This document shows positions 25,434 through 33,602 of a stretch of 64,000 bases of DNA, in pieces. The DNA is from Streptomyces antibioticus. GTDB lineage: Bacteria; Actinomycetota; Actinomycetes; Streptomycetales; Streptomycetaceae. The notes beneath the pieces were generated by a model that saw only the letters and a program-made list of their open reading frames with translations, made no database searches and was not told the DNA's origin. A program made the position numbers and the translations under genes. How positions within the stretch are numbered: the stretch's first letter is position 1; each line of letters starts with the position of its first letter. The stretch spans positions 62,001-126,000 of the forward strand of contig NZ_KQ948434.1 of NCBI RefSeq assembly GCF_001514065.1. Reading direction: 5' to 3'.

Positions 25434-26495
25434 TTGACCGACCGCCTTGTCGACCCCCGCATCCCGCGCGACCTGCACGCGTTCATCGCCGCGCTGCCCA
25501 AGGCCGAACTGCACGTCCATCACGTGGGCTCCGCCTCCCCCCGGATCGTCTCGGAACTGGCCGCGCGGCACGGCGACTCCAAGGTCCCCAGCGATCTGGA
25601 GGCCCTCGCCGACTACTTCACCTTCACGGACTTCGCCCACTTCATCGAGGTGTACCTGTCCGTCGTCGACCTGATCCGCACGCCGGAGGACGTACGTCTG
25701 CTGACGTACGAGGTGGCCCGCGATCTGGCCCGGCAGCAGGTCCGCTACGCCGAGCTGACCATCACGCCGTACTCCTCGACCCGCCGCGGCATCGACGAGA
25801 AGGCGTTCATGGAGGCGATCGAGGACGCCCGCAAGGCGGCCGAGGCCGAGTTCGGCACCGTTCTGCGCTGGTGCTTCGACATCCCCGGCGAGGCGGGCCT
25901 CGTCGCCGCCGAGGAGACGACCCGGCTGGCCACCGACGACCGGCTGCGCCCCGAGGGCCTCGTCTCCTTCGGGCTCGGCGGCCCCGAGATCGGCGTACCG
26001 CGCCCGCAGTTCAAGCCGTACTTCGACCGCGCGATCGCGGCCGGCCTGCGCTCCGTCCCGCACGCCGGTGAGACGACCGGCCCGGAGACGGTGTGGGACG
26101 CCCTCACCCACCTCCGCGCCGAGCGCATCGGCCACGGCACCAACTCCTTCCAGGACCCGAAGCTCCTCGCCCATCTCGCCGAGGCGCGGATCCCGCTGGA
26201 GGTGTGCCCGACCTCCAACATCGCCACCCGCGCGGTGCGCACGCTCGACGAGCACCCGATCAAGGAGTTCGTGAAGGCCGGGATCGTCGTCACGATCAAC
26301 TCCGACGACCCGCCCATGTTCGGCACCGACCTCAACAACGAGTACGCGGTGGCCGCCCGCCTCCTCGACCTCGACGAGCGCGGCCTGGCCGAGCTGGCGA
26401 AGAACGCGGTCGACGCCTCCTTCCTCGACGCGCCGGGCAAGGCGAGGATCAAGGACGAGATCGACACGTACACCGAGGCGTGGCTCGCCCCCTGA
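25434..26495 (+). CDS. Aminodeoxyfutalosine deaminase (adenosine deaminase family)
   Basis: A 353-residue zinc deaminase. Metal ligands H27 and H29 lie in ELHVHHVGS; further motifs are PHAGE, RIGHGTNS, CPTSNIATRAV and NSDDPPMF, all standard for the adenosine deaminase fold. The VHHVGS form in place of the usual VHLDG marks the Streptomyces enzyme that deaminates aminodeoxyfutalosine in the futalosine route to menaquinone; this is recalled family knowledge, and ordinary adenosine deaminase is the alternative. The start appears to be TTG at 25434, since GGGGAGGA stands 3-5 nt upstream and homology begins there. No other menaquinone gene is adjacent. Confidence 0.85.
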   Translation: MTDRLVDPRIPRDLHAFIAALPKAELHVHHVGSASPRIVSELAARHGDSKVPSDLEALADYFTFTDFAHFIEVYLSVVDLIRTPEDVRLLTYEVARDLARQQVRYAELTITPYSSTRRGIDEKAFMEAIEDARKAAEAEFGTVLRWCFDIPGEAGLVAAEETTRLATDDRLRPEGLVSFGLGGPEIGVPRPQFKPYFDRAIAAGLRSVPHAGETTGPETVWDALTHLRAERIGHGTNSFQDPKLLAHLAEARIPLEVCPTSNIATRAVRTLDEHPIKEFVKAGIVVTINSDDPPMFGTDLNNEYAVAARLLDLDERGLAELAKNAVDASFLDAPGKARIKDEIDTYTEAWLAP

Positions 26496-26537
26496 GCCGA
26501 CCGCACGGCGCCCCGCCTCGCCCACCACAATGGGCAC

Positions 26538-27227
26538 ATGCAGAAGCTGACCGCAGTGGCCCATCGCGGCGACCCCTACCGCGTCCGCGAGAACACGCTC
26601 GAATCCCTGCGTTCCGCGCTCGACCTGGGCGCGGACGCCGTCGAGGTCGACGTACGCCTCACCAGGGACGGCGTCCCCGTGCTGCTGCACGACGCGACGC
26701 TGAAGCGGCTGTGGGAGCACGACCGGCCGCTGCTGTCCCTGTCGTCGGACGAGGTCCGCGGCCTCACGGACGGCAAAGTGCCGACACTGCGAGAGGCGCT
26801 GGCCGCCGCTGACGGGGCCCGGCTGATGCTCGACCTGCCGGGCACGCCGGACGTGAAGGCGGCCCGCCGCGTGGTGGACGTCGTACGGGAGGCCGGGGCG
26901 GAGGACCGCGTCTACTACTGCGCGGGCGCCCCGGCCATGCTCGCCGTACGCGCCGCGGACCCGGCCGCGGAGATCGCGCTGACCTGGACGTCCCTGGCCC
27001 CGCCGCGCGCCACGCTGGTGGACGCGGTCCGCCCCCGCTGGCTCAACTACCGCTTCCCGCTGGTCGACAAGGCCCTCGCGGAACGCGTCCACCGCGACGG
27101 CCTGCTGCTCTCGGTCTGGACCCCCGACACGGTCCGCTCGATGCGCCGCCTGATCGCCGCGGGCGTCGACTCGATCACGACGAACCGCATCGACGCGCTC
27201 TGCACCCTGCGCGACCTGCACGCGTGA
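26538..27227 (+). CDS. Glycerophosphodiester phosphodiesterase
   Basis: A 229-residue GDPD-family TIM-barrel enzyme that splits glycerophosphodiesters into glycerol 3-phosphate and an alcohol. Catalytic signatures: H9-R10-G11 in AHRGDPY and E19-N20 in RENT, the acidic pair VEVDVRLTRDG and the second His in LLHDATL. No signal peptide, so it is cytosolic. The ATG has no Shine-Dalgarno; a CACAAT -10-like element ends 6 nt before it, suggesting a leaderless message. Confidence 0.9.
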   Translation: MQKLTAVAHRGDPYRVRENTLESLRSALDLGADAVEVDVRLTRDGVPVLLHDATLKRLWEHDRPLLSLSSDEVRGLTDGKVPTLREALAAADGARLMLDLPGTPDVKAARRVVDVVREAGAEDRVYYCAGAPAMLAVRAADPAAEIALTWTSLAPPRATLVDAVRPRWLNYRFPLVDKALAERVHRDGLLLSVWTPDTVRSMRRLIAAGVDSITTNRIDALCTLRDLHA

Positions 27228-27394
27228 GCGTTGCGCCCCTAGGGGAAACCCCGAGCAACTCCACCACCCGCAAGCGCAGTTGCTGAGGGACACATCAGGG
27301 GTGGGTGCCCTCCTCGCCGACGATCCGGGCACGACCGTCACCGCAGCATGATCATCACGGTCACCTCGCCACCACCCACCCCTGGAGCCGTCCC

Positions 27395-28519
27395 ATGTCC
27401 GCCCTTCACCGCAGAACGTTCCTCACCGCCTCCCTCGCCCTCGGTCTGAGCGCCGCCACCGGCGGCCTGGCCACACCCGCCGCCGCACACAGCTCCGCCG
27501 CCCCGGACGCCGCAGCCCTGCGTGCCGCCATCGCCGGTCTCCCCGACGAGGACGCGACCGCCGCCCTCGTGCGGATCGGCGGCAGGGACGGCAGTTGGCG
27601 GGGCAGCTCCGGTGTGCACGACCTGAAAAGCGGGCGGGCGGCCGACCCGAGGGCTCGTTTCCGGGCCGGGTCGACGACGAAGGTCGTCACCGCGGCCACC
27701 GTCCTGCACCTGGCCGCCGAGCACCGCCTCGACCTCGACACCCCGGTCCAGCGCTACCTCCCGGGCCTGTTCACCGCCGCCTTCGACCCGATCTCCGTAC
27801 GGCAGTTGCTGAACCACACGAGCGGCATCAAGCCGGGCGACGGCTTCGACGACCCGTACGCCCACCGTTTCGACACCCTGCCCCCGCAGCAGGTCGTGGC
27901 ATCGGCGATCGCGAAGGGCCCGGACTTCACGCCGGGGACACAGCAGCGGTACCTCAACATCGGCTACACGATCCTCGGCCTGCTGATCGAGAAGGTGACG
28001 GGACGCTCGTACGCCACCGAGGCCACCCGGCGCGTGCTGCGCCCGGCCGGGATGCACGACACGTACTTCCCGGGCACCGACCCCCGCATCCACGGCCCGC
28101 ACAACCGCGGCTACCAGCGGATGACGGCGGCGGACGGGACGACGACCCTCGTCGACGTCACCGAGTGGAACCAGGCGGACCGCTTCGCGGCCGGCGACAT
28201 GATCTCGACCACCGCGGACCTGGAGCGGCTGCTCCACGCGCTGTTCCGGGGACGGATCCTGCCGGGGCCGCAACTGGAGGAGATGTTCACGGTCCCGGCG
28301 GACATCGAGGGGGCGGCCTTCAGCGCCGGACTGCAACGCAGGGCGGTCGGCGACCGGGTCTACTGGTACAAGACCGGGGCCCGTTACGGCTACAGCACCG
28401 CGCTCGCCGCGACCCGTGATCTGCGCCGCACCATCGTCTACTCGGTGGGCGACACCGACGCCAAGGACGAGTCCTCGAACCCGGTCGTCGACCGGATCGT
28501 CGCGGCGGCCCTCAAGTAG
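27395..28519 (+). CDS. Secreted serine hydrolase of beta-lactamase class C / DD-carboxypeptidase fold
   Basis: A 374-residue exported protein with a Tat-like signal (RRTFLTASLALGLS, cleavage near residue 31). Catalytic motifs: SxxK at S93-T-T-K96, YLN (tyrosine of YxN) near residue 187, and KTG in WYKTGARYG near the C-terminus. It probably acts on peptidoglycan peptides or small esters outside the cell. ATG at 27395 has GGAG 7 nt upstream. Its stop overlaps the stop of the convergent gene at 28512 by 8 bp. Confidence 0.9.
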   Translation: MSALHRRTFLTASLALGLSAATGGLATPAAAHSSAAPDAAALRAAIAGLPDEDATAALVRIGGRDGSWRGSSGVHDLKSGRAADPRARFRAGSTTKVVTAATVLHLAAEHRLDLDTPVQRYLPGLFTAAFDPISVRQLLNHTSGIKPGDGFDDPYAHRFDTLPPQQVVASAIAKGPDFTPGTQQRYLNIGYTILGLLIEKVTGRSYATEATRRVLRPAGMHDTYFPGTDPRIHGPHNRGYQRMTAADGTTTLVDVTEWNQADRFAAGDMISTTADLERLLHALFRGRILPGPQLEEMFTVPADIEGAAFSAGLQRRAVGDRVYWYKTGARYGYSTALAATRDLRRTIVYSVGDTDAKDESSNPVVDRIVAAALK

Positions 28520-29027
28520 CGAGCACGGCCGGGGCAGGCGCGGCGGTCAGTGCCTCCAGCCGCTTGATCTTCTTCCGTACGACGTACAGCGGTACGACCC
28601 CGAAGACCCCGAACGCCATGTCGATCACGCTCCACCAGAACGGGATGCCGCGGATCGGCCCGCAGATCAGTGCGAGCGGGATGATCCCGGCGCAGGCGAT
28701 CATGGCGAACTCGACGACCCAGATGTTGCGGACCGGGTCGCGGTAGGGGCCGTAGAAGGCGACCGCGATGACGAGGTGGGCGAAGGCCAGCCAGTCGGTG
28801 CCGTAGAGGAGGAACGGGTGGTCGGCGTCGGCGGTGTCGAGGCCCTGCCGGACCCGGGTGATCCAGTCCGTCAGGGCGTCGGGCGCGGGCACCTGCGTCA
28901 GCAGTTCCTCGGTCCAGCGCAGTTCGTGGACGAGCGGGAAGGCCGTGGCGCCGCTGAGCACCAGACAGATGACGAAGAGGACCAACCAGGCACGGATGCC
29001 CTTGAGCAGGGCGGCTCTGTCGCTCAT
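28512..29027 (-). CDS. Small conserved membrane protein behind a palindrome-controlled promoter
   Basis: A 171-residue protein with about four hydrophobic segments, for example near the N-terminus (WLVLFVICLVLSGATAF) and the C-terminus (SVIDMAFGVFGVVPLYVV), ending in a basic tail VRKKIKRLE. Similar proteins occur widely in actinobacteria and other bacteria but I know of no function. The ATG has no ribosome-binding site and lies 6 nt after a -10 box, so the message should be leaderless. A perfect 14-bp palindrome overlaps the -35, so the gene is likely repressed by a TetR- or MarR-type protein not found nearby. Confidence 0.8.
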   Translation of the reverse strand: MSDRAALLKGIRAWLVLFVICLVLSGATAFPLVHELRWTEELLTQVPAPDALTDWITRVRQGLDTADADHPFLLYGTDWLAFAHLVIAVAFYGPYRDPVRNIWVVEFAMIACAGIIPLALICGPIRGIPFWWSVIDMAFGVFGVVPLYVVRKKIKRLEALTAAPAPAVLAT

Positions 29028-29033
29028 GGGAGG

Positions 29034-29062
29034 AGCGTACGCCTGAAGTTGAACATGTTCAA
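29034..29062 (-). promoter_or_regulatory. Leaderless promoter overlapped by palindrome TTGAACATGTTCAA
   Basis: On the minus strand: -35 TTGAAC (29062-29057), 17-bp spacer, -10 TACGCT (29039-29034), then 6 nt to the ATG at 29027. The perfect 14-bp palindrome TTGAACATGTTCAA (29049-29062) covers the -35 box, an ideal site for a repressor. Confidence 0.65.
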
Positions 29063-29070
29063 AAAGCGTT

Positions 29071-29505
29071 TCAGGGAGCTGCTCCGGGCACGGACGGCGC
29101 GAAGGTCGGCACAGTCCCCGAAGGCACCGCGCTGGGCGAGGGCATGGGGGTCCCGGCCGGTTCCGAAGGCGCCGCGTCGTCGCTCGGCGGCGGGCTGCTC
29201 GCGGGAGTGGACGCGGGGACGGTCGCGGGCGGCGGCGCGAGCGGGACGGTGGGAGACGGCGGGCCGTCAGGAGCCGTCAGACGCAACGGCAGTACGACGA
29301 GTGCGGCGACCGCGCACACCAGTCCCGCCCCGGCGGCGGCCCGCAGCAGCTTGCGCCGGGCGGCGCCCCGGCGGATCGCCTCGTAGCGCCCGGGCGGCGG
29401 GCCGAGATACTCGGCCGGGGGACGCAGGATCACGGCGATCGGGTCGTCGAAGCCGGCGTGGACGTCGGAGCCGAAGTCCGGGCCGTCGTCAGCTGGTGTG
29501 ATCAA
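29071..29505 (-). CDS. Single-pass membrane protein coupled to ECF sigma factor
   Basis: A 144-residue protein: an N-terminal cytosolic part of about 55 residues, one membrane helix (LLRAAAGAGLVCAVAALVVL) and an external Pro/Ser/Thr-rich tail. I do not recognise the family. It starts inside the sigma-factor gene (17-bp overlap) at a TTG with an AGGAGGAG 3-5 nt upstream, so translation is coupled to sigma. That layout is typical for an anti-sigma or a sigma-modulating protein, but no zinc-binding anti-sigma motif is present. The role is inferred from context only. Confidence 0.7.
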   Translation of the reverse strand: MITPADDGPDFGSDVHAGFDDPIAVILRPPAEYLGPPPGRYEAIRRGAARRKLLRAAAGAGLVCAVAALVVLPLRLTAPDGPPSPTVPLAPPPATVPASTPASSPPPSDDAAPSEPAGTPMPSPSAVPSGTVPTFAPSVPGAAP

Positions 29506-29980
29506 GACTCCTCCTCAGGTGGGCGCGGAGCAGTTCGCGGGCCGCGTGGAGGTCGGCCTTGACGGTTCCTTCCTTGCGTCCGGTCAGCAGCGCCACCTCC
29601 CGGACGGGCATGTCGGCGTAGTAGTGCAGGAGGATCGGGACGCGCAGGCGTTCGGGCAGCGACTGGACGAGCAACCGTACCGAGGGGTCGGCCTGTTCGG
29701 GCCTGGGGCTGAGCTCCGCCTCCGTGGTCGCCCGCCGCACGGCCCGGCGCTCGCGCTCCAGCTTGCGCCAGTGGTCGCGGACGAGGTTGGCCGTGGTGAC
29801 GTAGAGAAAGCCCTGCGGTTCGTCCACCGCGGTCCAGCGCGCCCACAGTCTGGTGAACGCCTCCGAGGCGATCTCGTGGGCCGTCTCGTCGTCGTCGACC
29901 AGCCGACGGCACCAGCCGGCGAGGCGCGGGTAGAGCGCGGCGAACAGCTCGGACGCCGCCTTCTCTCGGGACCGTTTCAA
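29489..29980 (-). CDS. ECF-type RNA polymerase sigma factor
   Basis: A 163-residue sigma-70 family factor with region 2 (AHEIASEAFTRLWARW, then FLYVTTANLVRDHWRKLER) and region 4 (LPERLRVPILLHYYADMPVR and GRKEGTVKADLHAARELL). No region 1 or 3, so it belongs to the extracytoplasmic-function group. The start is TTG at 29980 with GGAG 6 nt upstream; no ATG or GTG alternative is plausible. It lies 85 bp after the class F sortase gene and overlaps the next gene, suggesting one unit that could link surface events to transcription. Confidence 0.88.
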   Translation of the reverse strand: MKRSREKAASELFAALYPRLAGWCRRLVDDDETAHEIASEAFTRLWARWTAVDEPQGFLYVTTANLVRDHWRKLERERRAVRRATTEAELSPRPEQADPSVRLLVQSLPERLRVPILLHYYADMPVREVALLTGRKEGTVKADLHAARELLRAHLRRSLDHTS

Positions 29981-30065
29981 CGTTCTCCAGTGGATGGGGG
30001 GTTCATGGGTGAAGACCCCGAACCGTCGGCACGCGTTCCGACGGGGCGGGATCCGGCGGCCCCGG

Positions 30066-30680
30066 TCAGCGACCGGTGGCGCTCACCGCGGCGAAGACGA
30101 TCACGTTGTCGGCGTATCCGTCGCCGGTCCGCGGGCCCCCGCAGGTGATGAGGCGCAGCTCGGGCCGGTCGACGTCGCCGTACACCTCGTCGGTCGGGAA
30201 GTCGGCCTTGGCCACGGTCCGTACGGCGGTGACGGCGAACCCGGCCGAGGTGCCGTCCTTCAGCGTCGCCGTGATCCGGTCACCGCGGCGCAGTGCCGCG
30301 AGGTGCCGGAAGACGCCGTCGCCGTAGGAGCCGACCGTGACATGGCCGAGGATCACCGAGGGTCCGGTCCGGCCCGGCACCGGCGAGTGCTCGTACCAGC
30401 CGGCCCGGTCGTGCGCCGTGATCGGCGGCACCTGGACGGTGCCGTCCGGGGCGAGGCCCAGCCGGAGGACCGGGGTGTCGACCCCGATGGCCGGTATCCG
30501 CAGCCGGACCGGCACCGAACGCCCGCTCCGCGCCGCCGGCTTACCAGCGGGTGCCGAGGTCGCGGCAGGTGTCGAGGTGCCCGAGGTGCGGACTCCCGTC
30601 CCGGCTCCCGGACCGCCGCAGCCCACGAGCAGCGCGGCCGGGGCCGCGAGCACGAAGCCGCGCCGCGAGAGCGGACTCAC
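30066..30680 (-). CDS. Class F sortase
   Basis: A 204-residue transpeptidase-like protein with an exported N-terminus containing LLVGCGG, possibly a lipobox. The sortase fold carries RLRIPAIGVDTPV, the catalytic His in ILGHVTVGSYGDG and the catalytic Cys (about 180) in RLITCGGPR. Class F sortases are the actinobacterial type whose substrates are poorly known. It starts with GTG overlapping the stop of the upstream gene by four bases, so the two are translated together. That upstream gene encodes a surface protein with an LPxTG-like end and is a candidate substrate. Confidence 0.9.
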   Translation of the reverse strand: MSPLSRRGFVLAAPAALLVGCGGPGAGTGVRTSGTSTPAATSAPAGKPAARSGRSVPVRLRIPAIGVDTPVLRLGLAPDGTVQVPPITAHDRAGWYEHSPVPGRTGPSVILGHVTVGSYGDGVFRHLAALRRGDRITATLKDGTSAGFAVTAVRTVAKADFPTDEVYGDVDRPELRLITCGGPRTGDGYADNVIVFAAVSATGR

Positions 30681-31039
30681 GCCCCGTTCGCCCGCCGACG
30701 CCGTACGACGAGGGCGGCACCGCCACCGAGGACGACCGCCGCGGCGGCGCCCCCACCGACGAGACCGCCCTTGCCGTCCGAGGACGGGGCGGTCACTCCG
30801 GTGTTCGGCGCCCCACTGGGCACGACGGAGACCTGGTCGCCGGGCGCCTCACTCGGAGCGGCGGTCGGCTCGGCACTGGGCGCGGTGGTCGGTGCGTCGC
30901 TCGGCTCCGCGCTGGGCTCGCCGGGCGCGGTGGGAACGGGGCTCGGCGTCGCGCTTCCCCCGTCGGCGAAAGCGGGCGCCGCACCGGTCAGCACGGCCGC
31001 ACAGACAAGTGCCGCGACGCCCAGGACAGTTGTACGCAT
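30677..31039 (-). CDS. Small cell-surface protein with non-canonical sorting signal
   Basis: A 120-residue protein: Sec signal peptide (likely cleaved after AFA, residue 25), a Pro/Ser/Thr/Ala-rich mature region of about 50 residues, then SGAPNTGV, a hydrophobic stretch (GGGAAAAVVLGGGAALVV) and the basic tail RRRR. This is the layout of a sortase substrate, but with PNTG in place of LPxTG or LAxTG. Its gene overlaps that of a class F sortase. Function of the stalk is unknown. Confidence 0.78.
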   Translation of the reverse strand: MRTTVLGVAALVCAAVLTGAAPAFADGGSATPSPVPTAPGEPSAEPSDAPTTAPSAEPTAAPSEAPGDQVSVVPSGAPNTGVTAPSSDGKGGLVGGGAAAAVVLGGGAALVVRRRRANGA

Positions 31040-31159
31040 GGATGACTCCCCTTGCTCGGTCCGTCCGCCCGTCGGTCGGGCGGGGTGACGGATCGAGCGG
31101 AGAGACGAGACAGCGGCGGGGTGCGTTGCAAAGAGATGGCAAAGCCGACGGGTGGGCGA

Positions 31160-32350
31160 CTACAGCCCCACGATCGCGTTCCACCTCTTGGAGAACTCCA
31201 CCCGTTCCGTGGACGTGATGTCGCGGGCGATCACCAGCCGTTCCCGCATCTCGTCGTCGGGGAAGATCAGCGTGTTCTCGGCCAGTGCGGCCGTCTCCTC
31301 GTCCTTGGCGGAGGCGAGGACGTCCCGCGCGGCCGGTACCGGGCAGACGTAGTTGACCCAGGCGGCGAGTTCCGCGGCGACCCCGGGGTCGTAGTAGTGG
31401 TCGACGAGCCGCTCGGCGTTGGCCTTGTGGCCGGCGCGGTCGGGAATCATCAGGGAGTCCGACCAGAGTTCGGCGCCTTCCTCCGGGACGACGAAGCGGA
31501 TGTCGGGGTTGTCGGCCTGGAGCTGGATGACGTCGCCTGAGTACGCCTGGCAGGCGAGGACGTCACCGCTGACGAGGTCCTTGGTGTAGTCGTTGCCGGT
31601 GAAGCGGCGGATCTGGCCGCTGTGCACGTACTTCTCGACCTGGTCGCAGACCGTGTGGAAGTCGTCGGCGGTCCACTTCCCGATGTCCACGCCGTTGCCC
31701 TGCATCAGCAGCGCGAACGCCTCGTCGAGGCCGGACAGCAGGGTCACCCTGCCCTTGAGATCGCTGTCCCACAGCTCGGAGACGTGCCGTATCTCGCGTC
31801 CGAGGCGGCGGTGGTCGTAGGCGATGCCGGTGATGCCCGACTGCCAGGGCACGGTGTGCTTGCGGCCCGGGTCGAAGGCGGGTGAACGGAGCAGCGGGTC
31901 GAGGTACTTGGTGACGTTCGGCTGCTTGGCCCGGTCCATCTCCTGGACCCAGCCGAGGCGGACGAAGCGCGCGCACATCCAGTCGCTCATGACGATGAGG
32001 TCGCGGTCGGTGGACTGGTGGTTCATCAGCGCGGGGCTGATCTTGCCGAAGAACTCGTCGTTGTCGTTGATCTCCTCGACGTAGTCGACGGAGACACCGG
32101 TCTCCTTCTCGAACGCCTCCAGCGTCGGCCGCTTCGTCGTGTCGTCGTCGTCCGTGTCGATGTACAGCGGCCAGTTCGCCCAGCTCAGCCGCTTGTCGGT
32201 GGCGGAACGGTCGGGGACCGCGCGGTCCCCGGCGGACACGTACGCGGCGGGCACACCGCACCCCGCGAGGGCGCCCAGCGCCGCGGTGCCGCCGAGTGCG
32301 CGCAGCAGGGAACGGCGGGTGGGCCGGGGCGTGTGCAGTGGGAGGGACAT
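31160..32350 (-). CDS. Second PotD-type polyamine-binding lipoprotein
   Basis: A 396-residue paralogue of the PotD at 20306-21553. Tat motif R12-R13 (TRRSLL) and lipobox LAGC with Cys31. The mature part has RLSWANWPLYIDTDDDD, DLIVMSDWMCARF, IRRFTGNDYTKDLVSGD and GHKANAERLVDHYYDPG, mirroring the operon protein. It has no permease or ATPase genes next to it, so it may feed the PotABC system encoded 10 kb away. ATG at 32350 is the best fit; the ribosome site is weak. The upstream neighbours on the same strand are a two-component system. Confidence 0.88.
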   Translation of the reverse strand: MSLPLHTPRPTRRSLLRALGGTAALGALAGCGVPAAYVSAGDRAVPDRSATDKRLSWANWPLYIDTDDDDTTKRPTLEAFEKETGVSVDYVEEINDNDEFFGKISPALMNHQSTDRDLIVMSDWMCARFVRLGWVQEMDRAKQPNVTKYLDPLLRSPAFDPGRKHTVPWQSGITGIAYDHRRLGREIRHVSELWDSDLKGRVTLLSGLDEAFALLMQGNGVDIGKWTADDFHTVCDQVEKYVHSGQIRRFTGNDYTKDLVSGDVLACQAYSGDVIQLQADNPDIRFVVPEEGAELWSDSLMIPDRAGHKANAERLVDHYYDPGVAAELAAWVNYVCPVPAARDVLASAKDEETAALAENTLIFPDDEMRERLVIARDITSTERVEFSKRWNAIVGL

Positions 32351-32432
32351 TCCGGCAGCATGCCGCGCCCGGCCACGGCCGGACAATCGACGCTGCGTCG
32401 AGCCGTGCCGGGCACAGCGGACATCCTGTCGA

Positions 32433-33602
32433 TCACGCGTTCACAGGAATCCCCGGACCGGAGGGCACGTACGCGGGCAGTCCGACCTCCACCACCAGCC
32501 CGCCCCGCGGTCTCGTCCGGGCCAGCACCCGCCCGCCGTGCGCGGCGACGACGGCCGCGACGATGGACAGGCCGAGCCCGTGCCCGTCCCGCTTCCGCAC
32601 TCGCTCGGGCCCGAGGCGCCGGAACGGCCGGAACAGCCCCGCGGCCTGGTCCGCCGCGATCACCGGCCCGCTGTTCTCGATCCGCAGCCCGGGCCGCCCC
32701 GCCGCGTCCACCCCCGTCCACACACTCACCCAACTCGCCTCCCCGTCAGGGACGTTATGGCGTACGGCATTGTCGGTGAGGTTGACGACCAAGCGCTCGA
32801 TGAGCTGCCGGTCGCCGAGCACAGGGGCGGGTTCGAGCCGTGCCTCGACCCGCACGCCCGCCTCGGGCAGCCGCTCCCGTACGACCTCCGCCAGATCCAC
32901 GAACTCCCGCCGCTCCAGACCTCGTTGACTGCGCGCCAGCGTCAACAGCGCGTCGATCAACCGCTCCTGCTCCTGCCCGGCCGCCCGCACCCGCAGCAGC
33001 GCCGCCCGCAGGGACCCGGCGGAGGCCTCGGGGTCGGCCAGCGTCACGTCGACGATCGTCTGCTGGAGGGTGAGCGGGGTACGCAGCTCGTGAGAGGCGT
33101 TGGCGACGAAGCTCTTCTGCGCCTCGAAGGCCCCATCCAGTCTGGCCAGCACGGCGTCGAAGGTGTCGGCCATCGCCTTCAGCTCGTCGTCGGGGCCGGT
33201 CACCGCGAGCCGTTCGTGCAGATTGTCGGCGGAGATCCGGCGGGCGGCGGAGATCATGGTGCGCAGCGGTGCGAGCACCCGCCCGGCCATCACCCAGCCG
33301 AGGGCCACCGAGGCCAGCGCCATCAGCGCCAGGGCGACACAGCCCTTGACGAGCAGTTCGTGCAGCTGGTCGGAACGGACCGCCTCCACCACGGCGTCGA
33401 CGGCCGGCGGATCGAGCGTGCCGGGCTCGCCGACCGGCCTCGGAACCTGCCCCTCGACGGAGGAGAGCGCCCGGCCCGCCTTCGAACTCGCGGCGAGGAC
33501 ATAGGTGAACCCCAGCAGCAGCGCCCCGGCCACCACGAACAGGCCGCTGTAAAGCAGGGTGAGGCGCCGGCGGATGCTGCGCGGCCCGCGGACCCGCGTC
33601 AC
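32433..33602 (-). CDS. Sensor histidine kinase
   Basis: A 389-residue membrane kinase with two transmembrane helices (about 15-37 and 90-120) enclosing a short external sensor region, a HAMP linker, the phospho-acceptor His171 in SHELRTPL and an ATPase domain with DNAVRHN, DGHGLGLSIV. It starts with GTG overlapping the response-regulator stop by four bases (GTGA). It probably phosphorylates that regulator. The stimulus is unknown; the adjacent polyamine-binding protein and secreted protein genes are possible targets. Confidence 0.92.
   Translation of the reverse strand: MTRVRGPRSIRRRLTLLYSGLFVVAGALLLGFTYVLAASSKAGRALSSVEGQVPRPVGEPGTLDPPAVDAVVEAVRSDQLHELLVKGCVALALMALASVALGWVMAGRVLAPLRTMISAARRISADNLHERLAVTGPDDELKAMADTFDAVLARLDGAFEAQKSFVANASHELRTPLTLQQTIVDVTLADPEASAGSLRAALLRVRAAGQEQERLIDALLTLARSQRGLERREFVDLAEVVRERLPEAGVRVEARLEPAPVLGDRQLIERLVVNLTDNAVRHNVPDGEASWVSVWTGVDAAGRPGLRIENSGPVIAADQAAGLFRPFRRLGPERVRKRDGHGLGLSIVAAVVAAHGGRVLARTRPRGGLVVEVGLPAYVPSGPGIPVNA

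Noticed and set aside
25434-26495. Plain adenosine deaminase as the call
   Set aside because: The VHHVGS metal-site form fits the futalosine-pathway deaminase better; kept as an alternative only.
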